DNA from: Maritalea mobilis
GTDB taxonomy: Bacteria > Pseudomonadota > Alphaproteobacteria > Rhodobacterales > Rhodobacteraceae
Direction of reading: 5' to 3'
NCBI RefSeq assembly: GCF_019800885.1
Contig: NZ_JAHVKE010000001.1
Coordinates: forward strand, 1,550,001-1,614,000
DNA: 64,000 nucleotides
The translations under genes were made by a program, and so were the position numbers. This document shows, piece after piece, positions 50,749-59,215 of the stretch (positions are counted from its first letter, which is position 1; each line of letters starts with the position of its first letter). The notes under the pieces were generated by a model that was not told the origin of the DNA, ran no database searches, and worked only from the letters and a program-made list of their open reading frames with translations.

Positions 50749-51017
50749 CCGCCCAGCACCCGGTCGAAGAACGTGACATTGGGACAGGCGCGCGGCACAT
50801 CCGTTGCACCAGGTTCCTGCGCCTTGAGCCAGCAATCGCAGCCTTCGGTCCAGGCGCAACTGCGGCAACGCTGAACCACGCCGGCCCAGTCGGCATGGCT
50901 GATCCGCCCCTCTTCCAGCGCCCGTTGCAGGTCGGCGCCCGAGGCATTCGCCATGCCAAGCGCCAGCCAGTAGTGGCGCTTTTCATCGCCCAGCTTGTGG
51001 ATCTGTTCTTCGACCAT
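50733..51017 (-). CDS. DUF6455 family cysteine-rich protein (copy 1)
   Basis: A 94-residue protein with the spaced Cys pattern CRSCAWTEGCDCWL and a second CPN motif, as in DUF6455. The family's biochemical role is unknown; the cysteines suggest metal or Fe-S binding. A paralogue follows upstream on the same strand at 51072-51326. It overlaps the last 16 bp of cutA in convergent orientation. Confidence 0.82.
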   Translation of the reverse strand: MVEEQIHKLGDEKRHYWLALGMANASGADLQRALEEGRISHADWAGVVQRCRSCAWTEGCDCWLKAQEPGATDVPRACPNVTFFDRVLGGQSGD

Positions 51018-51071
51018 GGGGAAATATCCTCTCCGACGGGCAGCGATGGCGAGATCGCGAATTCGGGGGGC

Positions 51072-51326
51072 TCAGCGCGTCGCCAAGTCCTTCAGGCGAT
51101 CACCGTTGCGGCAATAGGTCGGTGCATTCTCGGCGCTGCCGGTTCTCTGCAACCAGTCCTTGCAGCCCTCCGGATCGGTGCATCCGGTACAGGCGAACAG
51201 CATGTCCAAACGCTCGTCCGGGGGAAGATCCCCGCGCAGTTCCGCCTCGTCGAGATCGGCCCCGAGGGTCGATGCCATGCTCGACATCAATGCATCGTGT
51301 TCCTGAAACGTCTTCTTGCCAGGCAT
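51072..51326 (-). CDS. DUF6455 family cysteine-rich protein (copy 2)
   Basis: An 84-residue protein with the pattern CTGCTDPEGCKDWL and YCRNGDRL, matching the copy at 50733-51017 in layout (C-x2-C, C, W-L, then C). The two copies are 54 bp apart on the same strand and are clearly paralogous. Function unknown; both lack a signal peptide, so they act in the cytosol. Confidence 0.82.
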   Translation of the reverse strand: MPGKKTFQEHDALMSSMASTLGADLDEAELRGDLPPDERLDMLFACTGCTDPEGCKDWLQRTGSAENAPTYCRNGDRLKDLATR

Positions 51327-51445
51327 GGGGCGAACCCTCCCGTTCTGTCGGCAATAGGAGACCGCACGCGCTTCCCGCCGGTCCGGGGCACCCTAGAAAA
51401 CTGTCGTCAAATCGCCTTGACGCAGATCAAGGCCCGGTCCGGCGC

Positions 51446-52165
51446 CTATCCCGCACGCAATTGCGCCAGGGTGCGGCGCACGATCTCGATCCGGTTGGCA
51501 TTGGGGGGATGGGTCGCCAGAAGCTGATCGCCGGGGTCGGGCAGGCGGGTAAAGACCCGGGCCCCCTGGACCGGGTCGAACCCGGCCTCGTAGGCGATGA
51601 GGGTGCCGATGGCGTCCGCCTCAAGCTCTGCCGTTTGGGAGTAGCGCCGCGCACCGACGAACGCACCCAGTTCCGCCGCCTCGATCACCGTTTGCCGGTC
51701 CGCACCGCGCGCCGCTGCAAGCCCTCCGAGAATGCGCGCCCCCTCGGCCGCCGATTGGGCGCGGCGATCCCGGTGCCGCGCGATATGATGCCCCGCCTCA
51801 TGACCGATCACGAAGGCAAGCTCATCGGCGTTTCGCATATCGGCCAACAGGCCCACCGTGATCAGGATCACGGGCAACCCGGCCCGATCCGAGGTCTGGA
51901 AAGCGTTGGCCCCGTTGCGAGGATCACCATCCAGCAGAATGCGGAAATCGCAGGGCTGATCCGGCGTCTCGGCGCGGCAGACGGCCTCGGCCACGGGCTC
52001 TACCCGGCGGGTGACCGCAACCACGTCCTGCGGCGAGAGGATGGGCGCCGGGGCAACAGCGGGCTCTGGCGCATGCATCGGCGGCGCGACAGGCACGCAG
52101 GCCGCAATCCCCACGATCAGCAGGGCCGCTGCCGCCCGGTGCATGGCTCGAAGTCCCATCGTCAT
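51446..52165 (-). CDS. M48 family metallopeptidase, lipoprotein-like
   Basis: About 239 residues. The zinc motif is HEAGH within ELAFVIGHEAGHHIARH, and a later Glu (RRYSQTAELEADAIG) is the third ligand. A possible lipobox LLIVGIAAC (Cys23) and a Pro/Ala-rich linker precede the domain, as in the periplasmic BepA/YfgC and LoiP-type proteases of outer-membrane quality control. The start is uncertain: ATG at 52165, 52159 or 52144; none has a strong ribosome site. Confidence 0.87.
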   Translation of the reverse strand: MTMGLRAMHRAAAALLIVGIAACVPVAPPMHAPEPAVAPAPILSPQDVVAVTRRVEPVAEAVCRAETPDQPCDFRILLDGDPRNGANAFQTSDRAGLPVILITVGLLADMRNADELAFVIGHEAGHHIARHRDRRAQSAAEGARILGGLAAARGADRQTVIEAAELGAFVGARRYSQTAELEADAIGTLIAYEAGFDPVQGARVFTRLPDPGDQLLATHPPNANRIEIVRRTLAQLRAG

Positions 52166-52267
52166 GGGCGACAAGATTGGGCGACGACACCACGCCGTCC
52201 AGCATGCTCACGCGCTTGTGGTCAGCCGGACCTGTCCAAGCACGAACGATCACCTACCTCGCATGGC

Positions 52268-52654
52268 ATGGAACCGGTTCGCATTCTCTACAATGATCGC
52301 TGCCCGATCTGCCGCGCCGAGATCGCGCATTACCGCGCCAAGGCCGAAGCCGCGCAGGCCCCCTTGGTGTTCGACGACCTGAACCAGACCGACCTTGCCG
52401 CATGGCACCTGACCCCGGACCAGGCCAAGCGCCGCGTGCATGCCCGCCTGCCCGACGGGCGCATCATCTCGGGCGTTCCGGCCTTCGCCCGGATCTGGGG
52501 CACCCTTCCCGGCATGGGCTGGATGGCCCGCGCGGTGAACCTTCCCGTGATCCGGCCTTTGGCCGAGCTGGCCTATAACCGGATCGCGGCGCCCTGGCTC
52601 TACCGGCGTCATCTCCGCCGCGAGGCGCTGGACGAACGCCGCGCCCGCCCCTAG
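52268..52654 (+). CDS. DCC family thiol-disulfide-type protein (DUF393)
   Basis: A 128-residue protein with the DCC hallmark YNDRCPICRAEI (Cys12 and Cys15 in a CxxC), a thioredoxin-like core and LYRRHLRREALDERRARP at the end. The family is named for its conserved DxxCxxC motif and is presumed to act in thiol or redox chemistry. The frame opens far upstream; the ATG at 52268 sits directly before the motif. Divergent from the M48 peptidase gene. Confidence 0.87.
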   Translation: MEPVRILYNDRCPICRAEIAHYRAKAEAAQAPLVFDDLNQTDLAAWHLTPDQAKRRVHARLPDGRIISGVPAFARIWGTLPGMGWMARAVNLPVIRPLAELAYNRIAAPWLYRRHLRREALDERRARP

Positions 52655-52663
52655 GCTGGCCCC

Positions 52664-52906
52664 ATGTTCACCATCGAGCACGATTTCGACGCCACGGTCG
52701 TCACCCTCGTCGATGAAGGCGAAACGCCTTTGCAAGAGGACGTCACCATCACCGCCTTCGAGGAATGCGTGACAGTCGAACAACTCGACCCGCGGACCGA
52801 CCGGGTGCAGAAGGTCACGTTTTCCATGGCGCAATTGCAGGAACTGGCCGCGGCCCTCGACCTGCCCGAAGGCGTCTACCGGTTAAGGATGGAAAGCGAC
52901 GAGTGA
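52664..52906 (+). CDS. hypothetical small protein
   Basis: Not recognised. 80 residues, acidic, without cysteines in pairs, membrane segments or signal peptide, starting IEHDFDATVVTLVDEGETP. It follows the DCC gene by 9 bp on the same strand, so it is probably co-transcribed, and converges with the DksA-like gene 4 bp away. Its even, GC-typical codon use and position support a real gene. Confidence 0.6.
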   Translation: MFTIEHDFDATVVTLVDEGETPLQEDVTITAFEECVTVEQLDPRTDRVQKVTFSMAQLQELAAALDLPEGVYRLRMESDE

Positions 52907-52910
52907 CCGC

Positions 52911-53258
52911 TCATGAGGCACAGGACACGCAGCGCGTCATGCAAGGATCGACATCCAGCCGCCGCGTACCGATGAACTCGCCGCAATCCTCGCACCAGCC
53001 AAACTCGCCCTCATCGATCCGCCCCAGCGCCGCGTCGATGGCGCGAAGGCGACCGGCGCGGCGCGCTTCCAGCCCCTTGGCCATGGCCTGCCCTTGCAAG
53101 GCGTCCATCCGGCTGAGCCGCCCGACGGATTGCTGATCCAGTTCCACCGGTTTTCGGGCGTCGCGCGTTTCGTCGGACGAAGCCAGCAGGGTCGCCCTTT
53201 CCGCTTCCAGACGAGGGCGGTAGCGCGCGGCGAGGTCTTGGTCTGTCGGATCACTCAT
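52911..53258 (-). CDS. TraR/DksA family zinc-finger protein
   Basis: A 115-residue protein with the DksA-type zinc finger Cys89, Cys92, Cys110, Cys113 (CEDCGEFIG and CMTRCVSC), preceded by a helical part (YRPRLEAERATLLASSDE). DksA and its short relatives bind the RNA polymerase secondary channel and act with ppGpp. Short members like this often lack the acidic tip; DEGEFGWCEDCG keeps the finger but the coiled-coil tip Asp pair cannot be identified. Confidence 0.88.
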   Translation of the reverse strand: MSDPTDQDLAARYRPRLEAERATLLASSDETRDARKPVELDQQSVGRLSRMDALQGQAMAKGLEARRAGRLRAIDAALGRIDEGEFGWCEDCGEFIGTRRLDVDPCMTRCVSCAS

Positions 53259-53297
53259 CGTGGCAGAGCAGCAGCTTTCGCACCGTCCCGCAACCCG

Positions 53298-53561
53298 TCA
53301 CCCGACCCGCACCACCTTGTCGCGCGAGGTCGCGCCGCGCACGATCTCCAGCCGCGACTTGGGCACGCCCATGGCCTTGGCCAGCAGCTTCAGGACGGCG
53401 GCGTTCGCCGCGCCCTTGTCGGGAATCGCCGTGACATGGACGCGGACCGTGCCGCCCTCGCCCATCTCGATCCGGTCGCGCGCGGCCTTTGGCGTGACGC
53501 GCAGCGAAATCTCGCGCCCCTCCACCGCCAGATGGCTCAAATCCGGCAGATCTCTTGCCAT
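53298..53561 (-). CDS. DUF167 (YggU) family protein
   Basis: An 87-residue protein with the family core ISLRVTPKAARDRIE, VHVTAIPDKGAANAAVLKLLAKAMGVPKS and the end EIVRGATSRDKVVRV. The YggU/DUF167 fold is small and conserved from bacteria to eukaryotes, with unknown function. A Met eight residues further upstream (53585) is an alternative start. It lies 39 bp beyond the DksA-like gene on the same strand. Confidence 0.9.
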   Translation of the reverse strand: MARDLPDLSHLAVEGREISLRVTPKAARDRIEMGEGGTVRVHVTAIPDKGAANAAVLKLLAKAMGVPKSRLEIVRGATSRDKVVRVG

Positions 53562-53659
53562 ATCCTGCGGTTTCTCCCGATCCATCCACAGGCCCGGATC
53601 GCCCATTGCAGCGCCCCCGACCCGGCGGCATAGTCCGCGAAACACCGCAGGAGGGCCAT

Positions 53660-54763
53660 ATGCGCACGGGATTTTTCTGGGACGAACGCTGTTTCTGGCA
53701 CTCGGGCGGCAACTACGCCTTCCTGCTTCCGGTTGGCGGCCTGGTCCAGCCTGCCGCGGCCGGGGGGCTGCCGGAGAACCCCGAGACCAAGCGGCGCTTG
53801 AAGAACCTGCTCGACGTGACCGGCCTGCTGGCAGAGCTCGATGCCCGCTCGGCCGATCCGGTGACGGAGGCTGACCTGCTCCGCGTGCATCCGCCCGAAT
53901 ATGTGGACGCCTTCCGCGAGGCGGCGGCATCGGGCGGTGGCGAGTTGGGCTTGCGCACCCCGTTCGGCCCCGACGGGTTCGATACCGCGTCGCTCTCGGC
54001 GGGCCTTGCCAAATCCGCCCTCTTCGCGGTGCTTCAGGGCGACCTGAACAACGCTTATGCCCTCTCGCGACCGCCCGGGCACCACTGCCTGCCGGATTTC
54101 CCGAACGGCTTCTGCCTGCTCGCCAATATCGCCATCGCGGTGGAGGCGGCCTTCGACGCGCGCATGGTCGACCGCGTCGCGGTGATCGACTGGGACGTGC
54201 ACCATGGCAACGGCACCGAGGCAATCTTTTACGACCGCGACGACGTGCTGACCATTTCGCTCCACCAGGAACGCAATTACCCCGCCGACAGCGGCGCCTT
54301 CGAGGATCGCGGCACGGGGGCGGGCGAGGGCTACAACCTCAACATTCCGCTGCCGCCGGGGGGCGGCCACAGGTGTTACATCGAAGCGATGGAACGGCTG
54401 GTCATCCCGCAATTGCAGGCTTTTCAACCCGACGCGATCATCGTCGCCTGCGGTTTCGACGCCTCTGGCGTCGACCCGCTTTCCCGCATGCTGGCCGGGT
54501 CCAACACCTTCCGCGAGATGACCGAGATGGTCATGACGGCGGCCAGCGACCTCTGCGACGGGCGCCTCGTCCTTGTCCACGAGGGCGGCTATTCCGAGGC
54601 GCATGTCCCTTTCTGCGGACATGCCGTGATCGAGGCGCTGTCGGGCAGCGCCATCACCGCCGAGGACCCGCTGGCCCATCGCATCGGCTTTCAGCAGCCA
54701 GGACCGCGGTTCGATGCCTATTGTTCCCAGATCATCGCCGAGATGGAGGATGCCCTGGGCTGA
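53660..54763 (+). CDS. histone deacetylase / acetylpolyamine amidohydrolase family protein
   Basis: A 367-residue arginase-fold deacetylase. RPPGHHCLPDFPNGFCLLAN, VIDWDVHHGNGTEAIFY with the zinc Asp and His, and ACGFDASGVDPLSRM complete the active site. Bacterial members deacetylate acetylated polyamines, acetoin or protein lysines; this subtype is uncertain. GCAGGAGGG precedes the ATG at 53660 and the frame is open further up. Divergent from the DUF167 gene and followed by the CoA-transferase operon 88 bp later. Confidence 0.88.
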   Translation: MRTGFFWDERCFWHSGGNYAFLLPVGGLVQPAAAGGLPENPETKRRLKNLLDVTGLLAELDARSADPVTEADLLRVHPPEYVDAFREAAASGGGELGLRTPFGPDGFDTASLSAGLAKSALFAVLQGDLNNAYALSRPPGHHCLPDFPNGFCLLANIAIAVEAAFDARMVDRVAVIDWDVHHGNGTEAIFYDRDDVLTISLHQERNYPADSGAFEDRGTGAGEGYNLNIPLPPGGGHRCYIEAMERLVIPQLQAFQPDAIIVACGFDASGVDPLSRMLAGSNTFREMTEMVMTAASDLCDGRLVLVHEGGYSEAHVPFCGHAVIEALSGSAITAEDPLAHRIGFQQPGPRFDAYCSQIIAEMEDALG

Positions 54764-54851
54764 ACCTGCGCCGCAACGCGGCATCGCGCGTTGACTTCAC
54801 CGCCGACCCGCGCCACGTTGCGCGCGGTTTTCGAGAGGGGGAAAGACACCC

Positions 54852-55556
54852 ATGAAGAAGGTTTACGGCTCCGCCGAAGAGGCCCTGGACGGGCTTCTGC
54901 ACGACGGCATGCTGATCGCGTCGGGGGGCTTTGGCCTCTGCGGCATTCCCGAGCTTCTGATCGACGCTCTGGTCAAATCCGGCGTCAAGGATCTGACCGT
55001 GGCGTCCAACAACGCGGGCGTCGATGATTTCGGCCTCGGCAAGCTCTTGGCGACCAAGCAGGTCAAGAAGATGATGTCGTCCTACGTGGGTGAAAACGCC
55101 GAGTTCATGCGCCAGTACCTGTCGGGCGAGCTGGAGCTGGAATTCAACCCGCAGGGCACGCTGGCCGAACGCATGCGCGCCGGCGGCTGCGGCATCCCCG
55201 GCTTCTACACCAAGACCGGCGTGGGCACCGTCATCGCCGAGGGCAAGGAGCACAAGGAGTTCGACGGCGAAACCTACATCATGGAGAAGGGCATCTTCGC
55301 CGACCTCTCCATCGTGAAGGCGTGGAAGGCCGACGAGACCGGCAACTGCATCTTCCGCAAGACCGCCCGCAACTTCAATCCGCCGGCCGCCATGTGCGGC
55401 AAGGTCTGCGTCATGGAAGTCGAGGAAATCGTGCCGGTGGGCAGCCTCGACCCCGACCACATCCATCTGCCGGGCATCTACGTGCACCGCCTGGTGCAGG
55501 GCGAGCACGAGAAACGGATCGAACAGCGCACGACGCGCAAGCGGGAGGAAGCCTGA
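54852..55556 (+). CDS. scoA: 3-oxoacid CoA-transferase subunit A
   Basis: A 234-residue family I CoA-transferase subunit. [25 protein letters not shown] and KSGVKDLTV with GLG and a C-terminal [20 protein letters not shown] match subunit A of succinyl-CoA:acetoacetate CoA-transferase, used to activate acetoacetate and ketone bodies. Its TGA overlaps the ATG of subunit B, so the complex is made in coupled fashion. Confidence 0.93.
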   Translation: MKKVYGSAEEALDGLLHDGMLIASGGFGLCGIPELLIDALVKSGVKDLTVASNNAGVDDFGLGKLLATKQVKKMMSSYVGENAEFMRQYLSGELELEFNPQGTLAERMRAGGCGIPGFYTKTGVGTVIAEGKEHKEFDGETYIMEKGIFADLSIVKAWKADETGNCIFRKTARNFNPPAAMCGKVCVMEVEEIVPVGSLDPDHIHLPGIYVHRLVQGEHEKRIEQRTTRKREEA

Positions 55557-56194
55557 TGTCTGCTGAAACAAAAGGCTGGGACCGGAACCAGATGGCCGCC
55601 CGCGCGGCCGAGGAACTCGAAGACGGCATGTATGTGAACCTCGGGATCGGCATCCCGACGCTGGTGGCCAACTATGTCGGCGACAAGGACATCACGCTGC
55701 AATCCGAGAACGGCATGCTGGGCATGGGCCCCTTCCCCTTCGAGGGCGAGGAAGACCCCGACCTGATCAATGCCGGCAAGCAGACGATCACCGAACTGCC
55801 CCGCACCGCCTATTTCGACAGCGCCACATCCTTCGGCATGATCAGGGGTGGCAAGATCGCCGCCGCGATCCTCGGCGCGATGGAAGTGTCCGAGAAGGGC
55901 GACCTCGCCAACTGGATGATCCCCGGAAAGCTGGTCAAGGGCATGGGTGGCGCGATGGACCTCGTGGCAGGTGTCGGCCGCGTGATCGTCGTGATGGACC
56001 ACCAGAACAAGCACGGCGAGTCCAAGGTCCTCAAGGAGTGCACCTTGCCGCTGACGGGCAAGGGCGTGGTGGACCGCATCATCACCAATCTCGGCGTGCT
56101 GGACGTGGCCCACAAGGGATTGCAGATCGTCGAACTGGCCCCCGGCGTCACCCGTGACGAGATGATTGCCGCGACCGAGGCGACGATTGTCTGA
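55556..56194 (+). CDS. scoB: 3-oxoacid CoA-transferase subunit B
   Basis: A 212-residue partner subunit. The catalytic Glu51 sits in [12 protein letters not shown], where the acyl and CoA thioester forms; [13 protein letters not shown] and the [19 protein letters not shown] segment are conserved. The ATG overlaps the stop of scoA. A thioesterase gene overlaps its end, suggesting one transcript for acyl-CoA handling. Confidence 0.93.
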   Translation: MSAETKGWDRNQMAARAAEELEDGMYVNLGIGIPTLVANYVGDKDITLQSENGMLGMGPFPFEGEEDPDLINAGKQTITELPRTAYFDSATSFGMIRGGKIAAAILGAMEVSEKGDLANWMIPGKLVKGMGGAMDLVAGVGRVIVVMDHQNKHGESKVLKECTLPLTGKGVVDRIITNLGVLDVAHKGLQIVELAPGVTRDEMIAATEATIV

Positions 56195-56597
56195 GGTCGC
56201 CCCGAGCACCCCGGCGGGGCCATCGGGCACGCTGACGCTTCAGACCGTGCCGATGCCCGCCGACACCAACTCGGGCGGCGATGTGTTCGGGGGCTGGGTC
56301 GTCAGCCAGATGGACATCGCCGCCGGAACCACGGCTGCGCAGCGGGCCCAGGGCCGCTGCGCCACCGTCGCGATCGAGGCATTGCGGTTTCACGCGCCCG
56401 TCCTCGTGGGTGATCTCTTCTCGGTCTACAGCAGCATCGTGAGAACCGGGCGCACCTCAATCACCATGCATATCGAGGCGTGGGTCCGCCGTCAGCGCAC
56501 GGGCGAGCACCTGATGGTCACCGAGGGCGATTTCACCTTCGTGGCGATCTCGGAATCAGGGGTTACGCGCACCTTGCCGCCCGAACCCGGCGTCTGA
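56187..56597 (+). CDS. acyl-CoA thioesterase, YciA-like (hot-dog fold)
   Basis: A 136-residue protein with the YciA-type motif [21 protein letters not shown], whose Asp and Gly line the active site, and [11 protein letters not shown]-type continuation. It hydrolyses medium acyl-CoAs. The start is a TTG at 56187 with GAGG 6 nt before it, overlapping the last codons of scoB; the next ATG (56253) would remove the family N-terminus. The downstream end meets the convergent transglycosylase 8 bp on. Confidence 0.85.
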   Translation: MSEVAPSTPAGPSGTLTLQTVPMPADTNSGGDVFGGWVVSQMDIAAGTTAAQRAQGRCATVAIEALRFHAPVLVGDLFSVYSSIVRTGRTSITMHIEAWVRRQRTGEHLMVTEGDFTFVAISESGVTRTLPPEPGV

Positions 56598-56604
56598 TCC
56601 GGCG

Positions 56605-57459
56605 TTATTGAACCGCCATCGGCTGGAAGACACACCCATCCGACACCAGAAGGGGTGGCGTCCGGCACAGGTTGCGCGCGAGGTCCCACGCGGCCAGAAC
56701 GCGCGGCACGTAGGTGCGCGTCTCGGGGTAGTCGGGCACGCCGCCTGCGCGCCGCACCGCGCCCTCACCTGCATTATAGGCCGCCAGCACCAGCAGCGGG
56801 TCGCGGTCGAACTCCCCCATCAGCCAATCGAGATAGGCGATCCCCCCGGTGATGTTCTGAAGCGGGTCGAACGCATCCTCCACCCCGAAGCGCGCCGCCG
56901 TATCCGGCATCAATTGCATCAGGCCTTGAGCGCCCGCGTGGCTTGTCACCTCGGCGCGCCCGGCGCTTTCGACCGCGATCACGGCCAGCGCAAGGGCCGG
57001 TGAGATCTCGGTCCCGATGGACGCCATCAGCAAGTCGCGTCCATGCGCCTCCGCCAATCGAAGCATATCGTCCAGCCGCGGCGCGCCCAGATCGGCTGCT
57101 TCGCCCGCTTGCGCCAGATGCTCCCGGGCCGCCCAGAACCGCCCCGGATCGGCGGGCAGGCTGGGACTGATCGCCGACCAGAACCAGTCCGCGGACGCTT
57201 CCCCTGGCGCCTCTGCGCGCGGTGCGGACGGGGCTGCGGCCGCTGTCGGCTCCACCGCCGCCCCCGGTGCCGGAGTCGTGAAATTGTCGCCGGGTCTGAT
57301 TTGCACCGTGATGCGCGGCCCCGTGTGGCCAGGGCCGGGGGCCGGAATCAAACGTATCCCGCCGCCGGTGCCCTCCTGTGCCGCAACGGGCAAAGCGACC
57401 GATGCCACCACGATATGCACCAGAACGGCCCTGCCGATCCGCGAAACGAGATGCCCCAT
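56605..57459 (-). CDS. lytic transglycosylase (SLT domain), exported
   Basis: A 284-residue protein with a signal peptide ending VAAQ. A Pro/Ala-rich linker (about 30-85) precedes the SLT domain: LALAVIAVESAGRAEV with the catalytic Glu, GAQGLMQLMPDTAARFG and LVLAAYNAGEGAVRRAGG. Such enzymes cut peptidoglycan to open space for large machines. It stands divergent to the first pilin-like gene, so a role in letting the pilus cross the wall is possible but not shown. Confidence 0.9.
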   Translation of the reverse strand: MGHLVSRIGRAVLVHIVVASVALPVAAQEGTGGGIRLIPAPGPGHTGPRITVQIRPGDNFTTPAPGAAVEPTAAAAPSAPRAEAPGEASADWFWSAISPSLPADPGRFWAAREHLAQAGEAADLGAPRLDDMLRLAEAHGRDLLMASIGTEISPALALAVIAVESAGRAEVTSHAGAQGLMQLMPDTAARFGVEDAFDPLQNITGGIAYLDWLMGEFDRDPLLVLAAYNAGEGAVRRAGGVPDYPETRTYVPRVLAAWDLARNLCRTPPLLVSDGCVFQPMAVQ

Positions 57460-57540
57460 GAGACTGCTCTCTTATGCCTGACGGGCCGAACGCCCTTGTT
57501 TTCCGGGCATTCCGCACCCTTGGCGCGGCGCCCCGCCTGC

Positions 57541-58001
57541 TTTTCGAGGAATCATGCCGGTGGCAGGGCCGCAAAACAACCCCGGAGAATTCGAATAAAA
57601 ATCGAATGACCGCCCAATTCCCGCCGCGATCCGAGACGACATTCACCCCATCGAAACGGTGAGGGCACCAAGAACTCGTCCCGATCCACAACTAAGCAAG
57701 AGCCTCGCGCACTACATACAGGAGCAAGACCAATGACCGCACTGATCAAGAACTTCGCAAAATCCGAATCCGGCGCCGTGACCGTTGACTGGGTCGTGCT
57801 GACCGCAGCCATCGTCGGCCTCGGCCTCGCCGTCATGGCCGTCGTCTCGGGCGGCGTCGAAGACCTCGCCGGTGACATCGACGGCCAGCTGACCGGCATG
57901 GGCATCGACACCACTTTTGACGACACCGGCGCGCTGCAAGCCGCCGACTGATCCTGGCACCAGCCGATATTGAAGGGCCGCCCAACCGGGCGGCCCTTTG
58001 C
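57541..58001 (+). repeat. tandem segmental duplication, copy 1
   Basis: A unit made of promoter region, pilin-like gene and terminator is repeated head-to-tail. From 57587 the offset to copy 2 is exactly 456 bp through the pilin start, with substitutions but no indels across the 146-bp leader. Identity is strong to about 57890; the last third of the gene has diverged. Confidence 0.9.
57733..57951 (+). CDS. pilin-like small protein (Flp/D-W type), copy 1
   Basis: A 72-residue protein, presumed type IVb pilin. A basic leader (TALIKNFAKSESG) would be cut after Gly14, leaving AVTVDWVVLTAAIVGLGLAV, a single hydrophobic helix. Canonical Flp pilins carry Glu-Tyr at positions 5 and 6 of the mature form; here it is Asp-Trp. 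The tail is acidic and soluble. The tad/cpa genes nearby make export and assembly likely. AGGAG precedes the ATG and a strong terminator follows. Confidence 0.85.
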   Translation: MTALIKNFAKSESGAVTVDWVVLTAAIVGLGLAVMAVVSGGVEDLAGDIDGQLTGMGIDTTFDDTGALQAAD

Positions 58002-58005
58002 TTTT
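57975..58005 (+). terminator. intrinsic terminator after pilin-like copy 1
   Basis: GGGCCGCCC, loop AACC, GGGCGGCCC form a perfect 9-bp stem followed by TTTGCTTTT, 24 bp past the stop. The same stem is repeated after copy 2. Confidence 0.92.
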
Positions 58006-58188
58006 CGAGTTCCGAGACCAGACGCCCTAAAACGACCCTGTAGAATTCGAATAAAAATCTAATGACCGCCCAATTCCCGCCCCGATCCGAGGCGACATTC
58101 AACCTACCGAAACGGTGAGGGCACCGAAAATTCGTCCCAATCCACCCCATACCCGGCGCCTCGCGCTACCAAACCCTGGAGAAGACCA

Positions 58189-58431
58189 ATGACCGCACTG
58201 ATCAAGAACTTCGCAAAATCCGAATCCGGCGCCGTGACCGTTGACTGGGTCGTGCTGACCGCTGCCATCGTGGGCCTCGGCCTCGCCGTCATGGCCGTCG
58301 TCTCGGGCGGCGTCGAAGACCTCGCCGGGGACATCGACACCCAGCTGACCGGCCAGGTGATCGACCAGGAATTCTCGGGCGATGGCTCGGGGCTTGATTT
58401 CTCGGCACCTGCTGCTGACAACGACGGTTAA
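58189..58431 (+). CDS. pilin-like small protein (Flp/D-W type), copy 2
   Basis: An 80-residue protein identical to copy 1 over its first 52 residues or so, then diverging into a longer acidic tail ending in SAPAADNDG. The leader is cut after Gly14. The unchanged core and free tail suggest selection on the assembly helix and relaxed or diversifying change at the exposed end. GGAGAAG precedes the ATG. Confidence 0.85.
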   Translation: MTALIKNFAKSESGAVTVDWVVLTAAIVGLGLAVMAVVSGGVEDLAGDIDTQLTGQVIDQEFSGDGSGLDFSAPAADNDG

Positions 58432-58457
58432 TGAGCAGTCTGCTCATTCGCAATCAA

Positions 58458-58487
58458 GGGCCGCCCATCCGGGCGGCCCTTTTCGTT
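58458..58487 (+). terminator. intrinsic terminator after pilin-like copy 2
   Basis: GGGCCGCCC, loop ATCC, GGGCGGCCC, then TTTTCGTT: a perfect 9-bp stem, 26 bp past the stop. The loop differs from copy 1 by one base. Confidence 0.9.
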
Positions 58488-58703
58488 CTACTGCCAAGCG
58501 AAAAGGCTCTTTTATTCAAAGTCTATTGAAAGGCGCGTCCCGCGACCTGCGCCCGTCACATTCCTGCCCCGGCTTTCCCGCCAGTCTGCCCCTGCGTTCA
58601 AAGCGCCGGTGCAGAAAGCACCCGGCCGCCTGATCGCGACATCTGTCGCGCCGGCGGGCCGCTCACCAATCACATCGACATCTGATGAGCAGGAGTGCTG
58701 ACA

Positions 58704-58958
58704 ATGGCCTTTTCGCAGTTCAAAACCTTTCTTTCCGACGAGTCCGGCGCCGTCACGGTCGACTGGGTCGTCCTGACCGCCGCCATCGTGGGTCTCGGCC
58801 TGGCCGTCATGGCCGTGGTCTCGGGCGGGATCGAGGACCTCTCCTCGAACATCTCGGACGGGATGACCAACATGGATCTCCAGGACAGCTTCACGAACGG
58901 CGCTTTGACTACCACCCTCGGAGACGGCGCCGGTGAGGGTGCCGGTGACGGCAGCTGA
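58704..58958 (+). CDS. pilin-like small protein (Flp/D-W type), copy 3
   Basis: An 84-residue protein with a different leader (AFSQFKTFLSDESG, cut after Gly15) but the same core AVTVDWVVLTAAIVGLGLAV. The tail is Asn/Asp/Gly-rich and ends in a GAGEGAGDG run. The ATG at 58704 is preferred over the GTG at 58695 because AGGAG (58691-58695) lies 8 nt before it. Its leader DNA is unlike those of copies 1 and 2, so it arose in an older duplication. Confidence 0.84.
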   Translation: MAFSQFKTFLSDESGAVTVDWVVLTAAIVGLGLAVMAVVSGGIEDLSSNISDGMTNMDLQDSFTNGALTTTLGDGAGEGAGDGS

Positions 58959-58974
58959 ACCATTCGGCCCGAAG

Positions 58975-59002
58975 CCCTCGCCGTTCATACCTGCGGCGAG
59001 GG
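58975..59002 (+). terminator. weak terminator hairpin after pilin-like copy 3
   Basis: CCCTCGCCG (58975-58983) and CGGCGAGGG (58994-59002) make a perfect 9-bp stem with a 10-nt loop, 16 bp past the stop. Only TTGCT follows, so termination may be partial and allow read-through towards cpaB. Confidence 0.55.
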
Positions 59003-59215
59003 TTGCTCGCCATCGGCCCCACCGTCGGCCTTCTGATATCAAGCGTGGCTCCGACAGGCCCTGAAGCGCCACCGGACATCCAAGACGCGACCATCTTTTC
59101 GCCCGATTCATCGAACACAGTCCGTTAACCAAAGGAGTGCGTGGTCCGATATGCCCCCACTCCCAACACCAAGAAACGACAAGATTATTGAGAGCAGTCA
59201 AAGGGGAACGCGACG

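Larger units (their letters stand above)
58002..58487 (+). repeat. tandem segmental duplication, copy 2
   Basis: Second copy of the promoter, pilin-like gene and terminator unit. The leader from 58043 matches that from 57587 base for base in length. It ends with its own GGGCCGCCC terminator. The 216 bp that follow before the third pilin-like gene are not similar. Confidence 0.9.

Noticed and set aside
54796-54824. TTGACT-based promoter before scoA
   Set aside because: The minus-35-like TTGACT has no acceptable minus-10 hexamer at 16-18 bp; not enough to call a promoter.
57712-57960. minus-strand frames opposite the pilin-like genes
   Set aside because: They occur antisense to each pilin copy because the core is repeated; they lack start signals and the sense frame has clear leader, helix and terminator.
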